Positions 8,390 to 16,003 of a DNA stretch of 62,726 nucleotides are shown here, piece after piece; position 1 is the first letter of the stretch, and each line of letters starts with the position of its first letter. The position numbers and the translations under genes are program-made. This DNA is from a virus: the IMG/VR virus record IMGVR_UViG_3300028045_002632, positions 1 through 62,726 of that record; one strand, given 5' to 3'. The notes beneath the pieces were generated by a model, which was not told the origin of the DNA, ran no database searches, and saw only the letters and a list, made by a program, of their open reading frames with translations.

Positions 8390-8968
8390 ATGTCAGATAA
8401 AAAGATCATCATAACTGGAACGGGTAGAAGTGGCACAACATTTGTCATGTTAATTTTTTCTTATCTAAAACTGGATACGGGATACGAGGACGAAAAGCAA
8501 ATAAAAAGAGCGATATTTCCCGATTGCAACGCTGGGCTTGAAACTAAATCTGATGGGATATTCACAAGCAAAAAAACTCCTAAAATAATCAAAAATCCTA
8601 ATATAATCACAAACATAGAAGACATTGTAAAATCGGGCGTCGAAATAGAACACATATTTATACCCATCAGAGATTACCACCAAAGTGCAAAATCTAGAGA
8701 GTCGAATAAACAAAATGGCGGCTTTTGGCAAGCTAAGAACGCAAATGAACAGGTCGATTTTTATCGAAAAATAATGTCGGAGTATCTGTTTTACATGGCG
8801 AAGTATGATCTAAATACAACTTTCATTGATTTTGAAAGAATGATAACAAATAAAAAGTATACATTTGAGAAGCTTTCTCCTGCTCTCGGAGGGGTAAGCT
8901 TCGAAGACTTTTCAGAAGCGTTTGATAAGGCAGACTATCAACAAAAAAACAAACCCATAAAATCATAA
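8390..8968 (+). CDS. Sulfotransferase-family P-loop protein
   Basis: 192 residues. The N-terminus IIITGTGRSGTTFVMLIF is the classical G-x-GRSGTT sulfate-donor loop. IEHIFIPIRDYHQSAKSR matches the second PAPS 3'-phosphate motif (R-x...S). The C-terminus is shortened relative to complete enzymes. It begins 13 bases after the dehydrogenase stop, so it is probably co-transcribed. Substrate unknown; with the other glycan genes, sulfation of a sugar or lipid is the reasonable guess. Confidence 0.75.
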   Translation: MSDKKIIITGTGRSGTTFVMLIFSYLKLDTGYEDEKQIKRAIFPDCNAGLETKSDGIFTSKKTPKIIKNPNIITNIEDIVKSGVEIEHIFIPIRDYHQSAKSRESNKQNGGFWQAKNANEQVDFYRKIMSEYLFYMAKYDLNTTFIDFERMITNKKYTFEKLSPALGGVSFEDFSEAFDKADYQQKNKPIKS

Positions 8969-9012
8969 ACCCAACATATATAAACTACCTGCTATTATAC
9001 AAAGGAAGAAAA

Positions 9013-9330
9013 ATGGGTAAAAAACTAAAAGGCAAACAACACAAACTAGATGTTGATAAAGATGGAGACATCGACGCAAAAGATTTTAAAAAGCTAAGAG
9101 ATGAAGAAGAAGATTGCAAGTGTAAAGATTGCGACTGTGATGGTAAGGGTTGCGATGATTGCAAAGATTGCGATTGCAAAAAGAACGAAAGTCTAAATCT
9201 TCCTTCATTCATGCAATGGCTCGAATCAAAGTCTCACGAAAAGTGCTCCTGCAAGTGCAACGAGTGTAAAGATGGAGACTGCAAAGGCTGCTCTTGTGAA
9301 GATTGTTCTTGCGATGGCTGCGATTGCTAA
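9013..9330 (+). CDS. EF-hand plus Cys-rich protein with an internal targeting-like motif
   Basis: 105 residues, with the Shine-Dalgarno AAAGGAAG before the ATG. Residues about 13-26 (DVDKDGDIDAKDF) form a perfect EF-hand/dockerin-type calcium loop. After it come two Cys-rich blocks of CKCKDCDCDG-type repeats (over 20 cysteines), like a metallothionein. Between them sits LPSFMQWLESKSHEK, the same F-x-x-W-L-E pattern that other proteins here carry at their N-terminus. Probably a metal-binding protein, but its role is unknown. An internal copy of the motif is odd and may be a cleavage or docking site. Confidence 0.75.
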   Translation: MGKKLKGKQHKLDVDKDGDIDAKDFKKLRDEEEDCKCKDCDCDGKGCDDCKDCDCKKNESLNLPSFMQWLESKSHEKCSCKCNECKDGDCKGCSCEDCSCDGCDC

Positions 9331-9372
9331 ACAAATATTCTAAAAATAATCAAACGGATAAGGAGATCCATC

Positions 9373-9714
9373 ATGAAAAAAGTAGAAGCTATCGTTAGAT
9401 CCTCTAAACTGCACGAACTGCAAGAGGCGTTTCAAAACTTTGAAATGAACGGGATGATGGTCTTGGCAGACGTTAAAAGCTTTGGCAAAGAAAAAGGCCA
9501 TTCTGAATTTTACAGGGGAACCGAGTATCAGGTTAACTTTGTTCCTAAAACAAAAATAGAAATTATTTGCAATGATGAAGATGTTGAAAAAATTAAATCT
9601 TCAATAGTTCAGATATCCCATACTGGGAAGGTTGGAGACGGAAAAATAATAGTCACCAATGTAGAAAACGTAACTAAAATCAGAACAGGGGAACAAAACG
9701 AAGAAGCAATTTAG
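9373..9714 (+). CDS. glnB: PII nitrogen-regulatory signal protein (GlnB/GlnK family)
   Basis: 113 residues, the usual PII length, with AAGGAGATCC upstream. It starts MKKVEAIVRSSKL like bacterial PII. The T-loop (about 37-55) reads FGKEKGHSEFYRGTEYQVNF, with Tyr52 in the place of the uridylylated Tyr51. The B-loop TGKVGDGKI (84-92) binds ATP/ADP, and RTGE near 104 is the C-loop. PII trimers sense 2-oxoglutarate and ATP/ADP and control glutamine synthetase adenylylation, NtrB and ammonium channels. All binding segments look intact, so this may replace or titrate host PII. No amtB follows; the next gene is convergent and overlaps by 4 bases. Confidence 0.93.
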   Translation: MKKVEAIVRSSKLHELQEAFQNFEMNGMMVLADVKSFGKEKGHSEFYRGTEYQVNFVPKTKIEIICNDEDVEKIKSSIVQISHTGKVGDGKIIVTNVENVTKIRTGEQNEEAI

Positions 9715-9971
9715 TGTTTAATTACTTTAACTTCTAGATCGCCGGTTCCTTTTATGACCCTATGCCACTCGTTGGCCTTGATTTTAATCTCACCGCTAAT
9801 TTTTATAGGAAGCTCATTGTCTCTCTGAAACATCCAATCGGTTTCAGAGAGAGAGATGACCGTTCTATCTTCTTCATCTTGATGCCACTTTAGCTCGCTT
9901 GAATCTAAATCTTGAGAAAATCTTCTAATACAAGCACTCCCAGATTTCTTTTCTTCAAATGGTAAATTCAT
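9711..9971 (-). CDS. Small cupin-like protein
   Basis: 86 residues from the ATG at 9971, with AAGGTTC upstream. The second half (DNELPIKISGEIKIKANEWH, then RVIKGTGDLEVKV) has the spacing of a small RmlC-like cupin barrel: a DNELP turn, a G-E-I-x-I strand and an H-R-V-I-K-G-T-G-D-L end. Only one or two of the usual metal ligands are visible, so it may be structural. The 4-base overlap with the PII gene means the two converge. Confidence 0.6.
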   Translation of the reverse strand: MNLPFEEKKSGSACIRRFSQDLDSSELKWHQDEEDRTVISLSETDWMFQRDNELPIKISGEIKIKANEWHRVIKGTGDLEVKVIKH

Positions 9972-9987
9972 TTTTTGAACCTTATTT

Positions 9988-9995
9988 GATAAATA
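9988..9995 (+). promoter_or_regulatory. GATAAATA late-promoter-like box, 5 bases before a start codon
   Basis: GATAAATA-ATTGC-ATG leads straight into the tagged gene at 10001. No Shine-Dalgarno lies between, which fits a leaderless transcript if the T4 late spacing holds. Confidence 0.55.
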
Positions 9996-10000
9996 ATTGC

Positions 10001-10633
10001 ATGAACTTTAAAAAATATATTGAAGAATTTCCAATTTTCGAGTCTGCTCCTATGCAGATGCTCGAAGACGTAAAAATTAGCGAAAACTTAAAATATCACA
10101 TAGAAAACGAAATGTCTTTATGTGAAAACGCATTTAGAATATATAGCAATTCTTACTTCAACTTAATCAATGAAGTACGTGAATTATACAACAAAGACAT
10201 GATTGCTGTTAATGATGAAGATGCCGAGCTTCTTGAGACTGATATTGGCACCGTGGTCGAACATAATGGAACTAAAATACATTTAGATATTCCTTTCATT
10301 GAGAGAGAAGATAGAATTGATGAAAGAACGGCATCGCCTAAGAAAAAAAAGAAAAAAGGTCCGTTAAACAAACCAATGCGAACACCTGGCGGTCCTAAAA
10401 AGTTTAAAGTTTATGTGAAGGTGCCAGGTACAGACAGAATTAAAACAGTAAGATTTGGAGACTCTAAGTCATCTGGACTTTCGATTAAAAATTCAGACCC
10501 AGCAAGAGCAAAAAGCTTTAGAGCTAGACACAAGTGTTCAGAAAAGAAAGACAAAACAACTGCTGGATACTGGAGTTGCAACATTGGAAGATATGCAAAA
10601 TCTGTTGGCCTCAAATCAAACAAGCCTTGGTGA
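10001..10633 (+). CDS. Tagged phage protein with basic conserved C-terminus
   Basis: 210 residues from the ATG at 10001 (MNFKKYIEEFPIFES), a clear example of the targeting-like motif with I-E-E as a possible protease site; the longer reading from 9959 has no ribosome site. The acidic helical N-terminal half is followed by a lysine run KKKKKKG and a conserved block KFKVYVKVPGTDRIKTVRFG ... ARHKCSEKKDKTTAGYWSC. I recognise that block as common to many T4-like cyanophage and marine phage proteins of unknown role. Two cysteines and a basic surface suggest DNA or capsid contact. Likely a head-internal protein. Confidence 0.75.
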   Translation: MNFKKYIEEFPIFESAPMQMLEDVKISENLKYHIENEMSLCENAFRIYSNSYFNLINEVRELYNKDMIAVNDEDAELLETDIGTVVEHNGTKIHLDIPFIEREDRIDERTASPKKKKKKGPLNKPMRTPGGPKKFKVYVKVPGTDRIKTVRFGDSKSSGLSIKNSDPARAKSFRARHKCSEKKDKTTAGYWSCNIGRYAKSVGLKSNKPW

Positions 10634-10648
10634 TTTTTACGTTCCATT

Positions 10649-10972
10649 TTAGCCATATGGAACATTATTCTTTTTACCATCGTTTGTTACTTGGGGCACA
10701 ATAATAGAAATTGTCTTATTTCCTTTTGGATTAATTATCGAAATACATGCCTCCTTCGTATATGCACTAAAACTAACAATTTCCCAATTGTTGATATTTA
10801 AACCGTGAAAATATCTTCCAATTCCCGTATCCGCTGGTAGCATTGCCAAAAGCGTAGCTTTTTGCAATGAAGCGTCTTGAGCGCAAGCTCTTCTTCTGAA
10901 TTGAACGACATCTGGAGGCGTTGTGTTGGAATATGTTTCTCTATTTGGAAGATTTTCTTTCTTAAATGACAT
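10649..10972 (-). CDS. Hypothetical protein
   Basis: 107 residues, starting MSFKKENLPNRETY at 10972 with an AAAGAGATT ribosome site. Residues 25-45 carry FRRRACAQDASLQKA; the C-terminal half is beta-rich (NTISIIVPQ-like strands). No recognised domain. It converges with the tagged gene ending at 10633; the 15-base gap plus flanks can form a weak GTTCCAT/ATGGAAC hairpin. Confidence 0.6.
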   Translation of the reverse strand: MSFKKENLPNRETYSNTTPPDVVQFRRRACAQDASLQKATLLAMLPADTGIGRYFHGLNINNWEIVSFSAYTKEACISIINPKGNKTISIIVPQVTNDGKKNNVPYG

Positions 10973-11021
10973 TTTAATCTCTCTTTAACTAATATAAGTA
11001 TGTATTAACTGGGGATTTATA

Positions 11022-11231
11022 ATGCAAAGTGTAATCCAAGAAGATTGCGTCTGGTTCTTAGACTCAAACTCAAACGTTCCAGAAGACGAACAAAAAATGC
11101 AAGCCATGTGTTTAGAATGTCACAAAAAACATAGTTTTGGTTGGTATTGGAATGGAGCATCCACTGGATATGGAGATTACGACCTAAAATGTTGCTTTTG
11201 TGATGCCGTCCTGCACCAGAGAGAGAAATAA
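11022..11231 (+). CDS. Small zinc-ribbon protein
   Basis: 69 residues. CLECHKKHSFGW and CCFCDAV provide two CxxC pairs about 30 residues apart, a zinc ribbon. GGGGAT precedes the ATG. It is two bases upstream of the Dam-type methylase and almost certainly co-transcribed. Function unknown. Confidence 0.65.
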   Translation: MQSVIQEDCVWFLDSNSNVPEDEQKMQAMCLECHKKHSFGWYWNGASTGYGDYDLKCCFCDAVLHQREK

Positions 11232-11233
11232 AA

Positions 11234-12070
11234 ATGACAACGAAAACAAAAAAGCTTAGACCACCTGTGAAAATTCATGGCGGAAAATACTATTTGTCCA
11301 ATTGGATAATTGAACACTTCCCAAAAAAATATGAAGAATTAGAATATGTTGAACCCTTTTGCGGCGGCGGGAGTGTTTTCTTAAATAAAATACCTTCCGA
11401 AAAAATTGAAATATTAAACGATGTCGATTTAGGAATGATCCAGATCTGGCGAGCGTTGAGGGATGAGCCAGGCAACTTTATTGGAAGAATTAAAAGAACT
11501 AATTATTGCGAGAGGGTTTTCACAAGAGAAATAAAAAAATCTGCACCTTTCAAAGATTACATGGAACACGCCGTATATGATTATGTTTTAAGACGAATGA
11601 GTAGAGGTGGACTGAAGCAGGCGTTTGCGTGGAGCAACAGAGAACGAGGAGGACAACCTGGTGATGTTAACGCTTGGGAAACCATGAAAGAATATCTTCC
11701 TTTAATATCTGAAAGAGTGAACAAGTGTCACATTTTTAATAGACCCGCTTTAGATGTTATAAACGCCTTCAACAATCATGACACTTTTTGTTATTGTGAT
11801 CCGCCTTATTTGCAAGAGACCAGAGAATCAAAAAATGCTTATGAATTTGAAATGAGCACAGATGATCATGTCGCTCTTGCCGAGAAGCTTCTTCAGTTTA
11901 AAGGTTTTGTGGCAGTGTCTGGATATCCTTCTTCCTTATACAATAGATTATTCAAAAATTGGCGTTGTTCAAGGAAAAGAATTGCCAATCATGCATCGCA
12001 AACTGCTGCTAAGAAAAAGAAGACCGAGTGCTTGTGGATGAACTACTCAGCGAATGGAAAACGCTTGTAA
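11234..12070 (+). CDS. dam: DNA adenine methyltransferase (Dam/D12 class)
   Basis: 278 residues. Order of motifs: PVKIHGGKYYLSNWI (SAM-binding motif I of D12-class enzymes), YVEPFCGGGSVFLNK, and the catalytic DPPY in FCYCDPPYLQE near residue 190. The protein should add a methyl group to N6 of adenine in a short target such as GATC, though specificity cannot be read from sequence. Phages use this to evade restriction or time replication. No cognate endonuclease is adjacent, so it is an orphan. Confidence 0.9.
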   Translation: MTTKTKKLRPPVKIHGGKYYLSNWIIEHFPKKYEELEYVEPFCGGGSVFLNKIPSEKIEILNDVDLGMIQIWRALRDEPGNFIGRIKRTNYCERVFTREIKKSAPFKDYMEHAVYDYVLRRMSRGGLKQAFAWSNRERGGQPGDVNAWETMKEYLPLISERVNKCHIFNRPALDVINAFNNHDTFCYCDPPYLQETRESKNAYEFEMSTDDHVALAEKLLQFKGFVAVSGYPSSLYNRLFKNWRCSRKRIANHASQTAAKKKKTECLWMNYSANGKRL

Positions 12071-12086
12071 GTATCTAGATACAAGT

Positions 12087-12251
12087 ATGAAAACATTTAA
12101 AAAATGGCTAGAAGATGCAGGCGAGGTGCATTTACGAATAAATGATGATTCGTATGCCGAAAAAGGCGCAAAAAGCCAAATGCAGCCATCTAAAAAACCA
12201 GGCAAGTCTAAGTTTAATCCAAAGAAATTATTTGGGAAAATGTCTAAATAG
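12087..12251 (+). CDS. Small basic protein with targeting-like motif
   Basis: 54 residues. I start at the ATG at 12087 (MKTFKKWLEDAGE), which is strikingly similar to the T4 internal-protein start MKTYQEFIAEA. After the tag comes a lysine- and proline-rich tail (KKPGKSKFNPKKLFGK). This suits a small basic head-internal protein that binds packaged DNA, as T4 IPII/IPIII do. The tail has no globular domain. Confidence 0.7.
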   Translation: MKTFKKWLEDAGEVHLRINDDSYAEKGAKSQMQPSKKPGKSKFNPKKLFGKMSK

Positions 12252-12268
12252 TAGAAAGGATTAAATCA

Positions 12269-12655
12269 ATGAATGTTACTTTTGCTTCAATTTTAGATCA
12301 TATGGAAACATACTATGAAGAAGATGAGTCTAATGAGCCTCTTCTGGATAGTGGTGTAGAGTCTGAATCCATGGACATTGTCAGATCTGGGATGAATCTC
12401 AGTGATGGATTTTGGGATAATTTCATAAGTCTTTGCGGTGACTCGCAAGCAATCTCAGAGTTATTTGAAGTTCCTCGTTCAAAAGTTGCCACTTGGGGGA
12501 AAAAGATTAACTCTCTAATTGAGAAAATTGAAAAAGAAGACTCTAACGATTCGGAAAGAGCAGACACCATTACAACAAGTGACGAGGAGCTAGCTGATCC
12601 CGAAGGAACCAATGCTCAAGGAGAACAACCCGCTGATTTAAGGCCAACCCCATAG
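12269..12655 (+). CDS. Acidic protein, possible weak targeting motif
   Basis: 128 residues, starting MNVTFASILDHMETYYEED after GAAAGG. The first residues are a poor match to the F-x-x-W-L-E pattern. The middle (SQAISELFEVPRSKVATWGKKI) looks like a helix-turn-helix-like helical segment. The last 40 residues are acidic and disordered. Part of a plus-strand run of tagged genes. Confidence 0.6.
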   Translation: MNVTFASILDHMETYYEEDESNEPLLDSGVESESMDIVRSGMNLSDGFWDNFISLCGDSQAISELFEVPRSKVATWGKKINSLIEKIEKEDSNDSERADTITTSDEELADPEGTNAQGEQPADLRPTP

Positions 12656-12663
12656 GAGAACAC

Positions 12664-13035
12664 ATGAAAAGTTACAATGAATGGAAAAATGAAAAATTAG
12701 ATGAAATTGCACCAGCGACAGACGTTGATCAAATGGCCGGGCAGCCAATGCAGACAATGGGGCAACAATCTTCAATTCCTCAAAATTTCAACATGTCGAA
12801 GGCTGTGCAGGACTCCAAACAGGACATGCGAGCAGCAGGAATGATTGGCGCAAAGGCTCTTCAGCAAGCACAGCAAATGTTAATTTGGATGTCTCAAAAT
12901 AATCCTCAGAAGCTGAATCAAGTGCTAACATTGATTGCAAAACATGCCAAAGATTCTGGTATGGGTGGAACAGCTTCACAGCTTAAAACAGGATTTAGAA
13001 AAGTTGGCGCAAGTGATGCAGATGTAGGATTGTAA
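12664..13035 (+). CDS. Tagged Gln/Met-rich helical protein
   Basis: 123 residues after AGGAGAACAC. The start MKSYNEWKNEKLDEI fits the tag with W at position 7. The rest is helical and rich in Gln and Met, with no cysteine, consistent with an internal head or scaffold-core component. No enzymatic motif. Confidence 0.65.
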   Translation: MKSYNEWKNEKLDEIAPATDVDQMAGQPMQTMGQQSSIPQNFNMSKAVQDSKQDMRAAGMIGAKALQQAQQMLIWMSQNNPQKLNQVLTLIAKHAKDSGMGGTASQLKTGFRKVGASDADVGL

Positions 13036-13068
13036 AATACAAGGATGTATATTTAATGTAGAAACAAT

Positions 13069-15054
13069 ATGTCTAAAAAACACATCAAGATCGATAACAC
13101 TCGAAAATCCGTGCAGGATAAAATAAAAGAAGCACTTGGCAAAAAGCCAAGTGCTTCTCAACTATCCAACAAAGGCATTACAATCAACGAGTTCAAAAGG
13201 GGATTAGACAAACAAAAAGGTGCGTTGGTTCCACGAAGCAAAAGAATAAAAGGCACAAACAGGCGAGCTAAAGACCGAAGACCAGCTACGGCTTTGATAC
13301 ATACAGCCCCCAAGCCTTTTGTAGCACCTAGCTCTAATGAATTCCCCGTTGAAGATTGGTTTCGTTCAAAAGGAGATGTTGATGTCTCTATCATCGTACC
13401 AATGTATAGAAGCGATAAAGTTATTCAAGAACAAATCGCATCATGGGATCTTGCAGACGATGGATTAAATAAAGAAATTATATATGTCAATGATGATTGT
13501 CCAAAAAGTAGTTACAAAGAAGTTTTGAATTCTTGGAAAAAAAGAAAGCATCAATTAAAGACACATGTTGGAAAAATAATTTTCAATAATGGCAATGGTG
13601 GGTTCAGTTATTCCTGCAATGCCGGTGTAAGATTTGCTAGAGGCAAATATATAATATTTCTAAATGCCGACACTATTGTGACTCCTAATTGGATAAAGCC
13701 AATGATCGAATTGTTAGAGTCAAATGAAGAAATAGGCATTGTTGGCAACATGCAGGTTAATGGTAGCAATGTAGATTCTTGCGGAAGTGAGTGGTGCTGG
13801 CAGCATAAGTCGTTTGGTCATATTGGTAGAAACTCGTACAAACATAAGAAACTTGATAAAGCATTTACATTAAGCAACTTACCTGAAGACCTGAAGGTGG
13901 CAGGAGAGCGTGAAATGGTCACGGGATGTTGTATAGCGATGAAAAAAGAAGTTTTTTATGATGTCAATGGGTTTGATGAACAGTATCGAAAAGGATATTG
14001 GGAGGACGCTGACCTCTGTATGAAAGTAAAAGATAAGGGTCTGAAGGTCTGGTGGACTCCAGAGTCGAAAATACACCACTCAGTAGGTCACACAGGTTCT
14101 GGTGGGCATTATTGGATGAAAGACAACGCTCGCATCTTCAGAGAACGCTGGGTTGATACGGGTCAAATAGACCACATGGTTGAATCCAAAAGAAATCATG
14201 CTCCCACGTTTGTTTCGTTAAAAGATAAGTTCAAAGGAAAAGTTGTAGGGTGCGTTATTGCATGCAACGAAGAAGAGTTCCTTGAGGTTTCGGTAGACTC
14301 AGTTGCAAAAGTCGTTGACGAATGGGTGTTTGTGATTGGTGGCAACAACTTTGCACATAAATCTGGCATGTGTGGCGAATCAGGCTACCCAACAGACAAA
14401 ACATTAGAAATAGCATATAATCTCGCAAAAAAATACAATGGTACTGTGATTGAGCCGCCTGATCGCTGTTGGAAAGATAAGGTAGAAATGCGGAATGCAT
14501 ATGTGCCTTATTTAAAAGAAGGCGATTGGATGTTTATGATGGATGCAGATGAGGTTTACACAGAAGACCAACTTCATAAAATTGCAACTCTATCAAGTAA
14601 ATATCAATGTTTTATTTTACAATTTTGGCTCTTCTGGAATACCATGGACACTCTTGGAAATGGCAGTTGGGGTCACTATCCGCAAGAGAGACTTGTTCGA
14701 TGGAAAGAAGGCTACAGTTATAGAGGAAGCAACCATCTACATGTGTCGGATAAAAATGGAAAGCTCGTTCATCAAACCGTACCGACATTCAGAGGTACTG
14801 AAAAGCTCTTTTATCATTACAGTTGGGTGCGACCGATTGAAAAAATTAGGCAAAAATTAGAATATTACAAACATCAAATTGGCACAACTCAGCCGCCTAC
14901 ATATGTTGACGAAGTGTTTTTAAAATGGAGAGAAGATTCAGCAAGCGTTCAAGGCAAAACCCATCCAGTAAAGGGTGGTGGTTCTGAGCCTTTTGAAGGC
15001 ATTCACCCCACAGGAATTAGACAATTAATTCGTGAAGGGAAATTGGACTTTTAA
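13069..15054 (+). CDS. Two-domain glycosyltransferase (tandem GT-A folds)
   Basis: 661 residues. After a basic N-terminal region (about 1-100), the first GT2-type domain starts with VSIIVPMYRSDKVIQEQIAS. It contains FLNADTIVTPNWIKPM (the DxD equivalent is NAD), VTGCCIAMKKEVF and GYWEDADLCMKVKDKG (the E-D-x-D-L acceptor-site motif). The second domain (about 390-640) has VVGCVIACNEEEFLEVSVDS and MFMMDADEVYTEDQ, the SunS/GT2 type with an intact D-A-D. Two transferases in one chain suggest synthesis of a short sugar unit in the cytoplasm. It lies in the glycan cluster to 18 kb. A strong hairpin sits in codons 21-30. Confidence 0.85.
   Translation: MSKKHIKIDNTRKSVQDKIKEALGKKPSASQLSNKGITINEFKRGLDKQKGALVPRSKRIKGTNRRAKDRRPATALIHTAPKPFVAPSSNEFPVEDWFRSKGDVDVSIIVPMYRSDKVIQEQIASWDLADDGLNKEIIYVNDDCPKSSYKEVLNSWKKRKHQLKTHVGKIIFNNGNGGFSYSCNAGVRFARGKYIIFLNADTIVTPNWIKPMIELLESNEEIGIVGNMQVNGSNVDSCGSEWCWQHKSFGHIGRNSYKHKKLDKAFTLSNLPEDLKVAGEREMVTGCCIAMKKEVFYDVNGFDEQYRKGYWEDADLCMKVKDKGLKVWWTPESKIHHSVGHTGSGGHYWMKDNARIFRERWVDTGQIDHMVESKRNHAPTFVSLKDKFKGKVVGCVIACNEEEFLEVSVDSVAKVVDEWVFVIGGNNFAHKSGMCGESGYPTDKTLEIAYNLAKKYNGTVIEPPDRCWKDKVEMRNAYVPYLKEGDWMFMMDADEVYTEDQLHKIATLSSKYQCFILQFWLFWNTMDTLGNGSWGHYPQERLVRWKEGYSYRGSNHLHVSDKNGKLVHQTVPTFRGTEKLFYHYSWVRPIEKIRQKLEYYKHQIGTTQPPTYVDEVFLKWREDSASVQGKTHPVKGGGSEPFEGIHPTGIRQLIREGKLDF
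13129..13157. other. Perfect 12-bp inverted repeat inside the start of the glycosyltransferase gene
   Basis: GAAGCACTTGGC-AAAAA-GCCAAGTGCTTC. Read on the minus strand it is followed by TTTTATTTTAT, so it looks like a Rho-independent terminator for antisense transcription; on the sense strand it has no T-run. Confidence 0.6.
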
Positions 15055-15056
15055 AA

Positions 15057-15710
15057 ATGTTGAAGGAAAAAAAATTAAAATCCGATGAACATAAAGATGT
15101 TGCACCTAAGACTTTTAAAAACTTTTTAATTTCTGGATCAGGTCGGTCTGGAACCAAATTCTTAGCCAATTTAATGAATAAGTCTGAGGTGTGGAGCGTC
15201 AAGCATGAACCTCCCCCAGCAGGAATCGAAAATTATACATCATCAGAATCAATTTGGCAAACATATAAAAGATTTGAATTAGATCATTACGGTGAAGTAA
15301 ATTCTTATTTAAGAAAAATTTTAATTCATTTTCCAGTAAATAAAAAAGGATTATTGATTAGAAACCCTTATGATATTTATCTTTCTATTGCGAACAGAAG
15401 GCCGAAACTGCTACGCAAATACTTGAATGAGTTTATTGAATCTTTGGATATTATAAATTATGCAATATCCAAAGACAAAGAAATAAAAAAAATTGTATTT
15501 GAAAGACTGACTTCAGATGTAGACTATGCTCAAGACGTTTTAAATTTTTTCGGAATTGATGATGTTGTTGTTACCGAAGAAGACTTAGCGACCAAAGTAA
15601 ACAAAACAACGAATGCAAAATACAAAACCATAAAAGACTTACCTCCAAATATACGCAAAGAAGTGATGATTCATTCTGAAATATTTTTGGAAGCAAGAGC
15701 CAATGATTAG
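15057..15710 (+). CDS. Sulfotransferase-family P-loop protein
   Basis: 217 residues, 2 bases after the glycosyltransferase stop. Residues 20-38 read NFLISGSGRSGTKFLANLMN, the PAPS 5'-loop; KGLLIRNPYDIYLSIANRRP is the 3'-phosphate motif. The length and both motifs suit a complete small sulfotransferase that transfers sulfate to a hydroxyl. Context implies a carbohydrate substrate made by the neighbouring transferase. Confidence 0.78.
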   Translation: MLKEKKLKSDEHKDVAPKTFKNFLISGSGRSGTKFLANLMNKSEVWSVKHEPPPAGIENYTSSESIWQTYKRFELDHYGEVNSYLRKILIHFPVNKKGLLIRNPYDIYLSIANRRPKLLRKYLNEFIESLDIINYAISKDKEIKKIVFERLTSDVDYAQDVLNFFGIDDVVVTEEDLATKVNKTTNAKYKTIKDLPPNIRKEVMIHSEIFLEARAND

Positions 15711-15775
15711 CGGACGAGGTTACATGAGGGAAATGTCCGTGGATTATATGTTAAACAATACAAAGGAAATTGCCA

Positions 15776-16003
15776 ATGATTGACCTGCCGGAATACATTT
15801 ATCCAATTGTCGCCAATGCAGATGTTCCCAGATTCGCAGTAGAGTTTGGTGCATTGGATGCGGTTGGGACAGGTGTCACGATTGAACCCAATCATAGAGG
15901 AAAGAATAAGACCGACTACAGACATTCTCTATCTCCGAAAACTATTGAATTGATTCAAAATAAATTCGGAGATTACCTTGTAGATTTAGGATATGTAATA
16001 TGA
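15776..16003 (+). CDS. Short protein resembling the start of an FkbM-type methyltransferase
   Basis: 75 residues from the ATG at 15776, with AAAGGA nine bases upstream. It contains RFAVEFGALDAVGTGVTIEP, which resembles the SAM-binding V-E-x-G-A-x-D-G and the later E-P-N of FkbM methyltransferases, but the loop is short and the catalytic domain is absent. Either a trimmed remnant or a very small unrelated protein. It overlaps the next methyltransferase by 4 bases. Confidence 0.5.
   Translation: MIDLPEYIYPIVANADVPRFAVEFGALDAVGTGVTIEPNHRGKNKTDYRHSLSPKTIELIQNKFGDYLVDLGYVI

Noticed and set aside
10633-10670. GTTCCAT/ATGGAAC hairpin as terminator
   Set aside because: Short 7-bp stem, long loop and no T-run directly after it on either strand.
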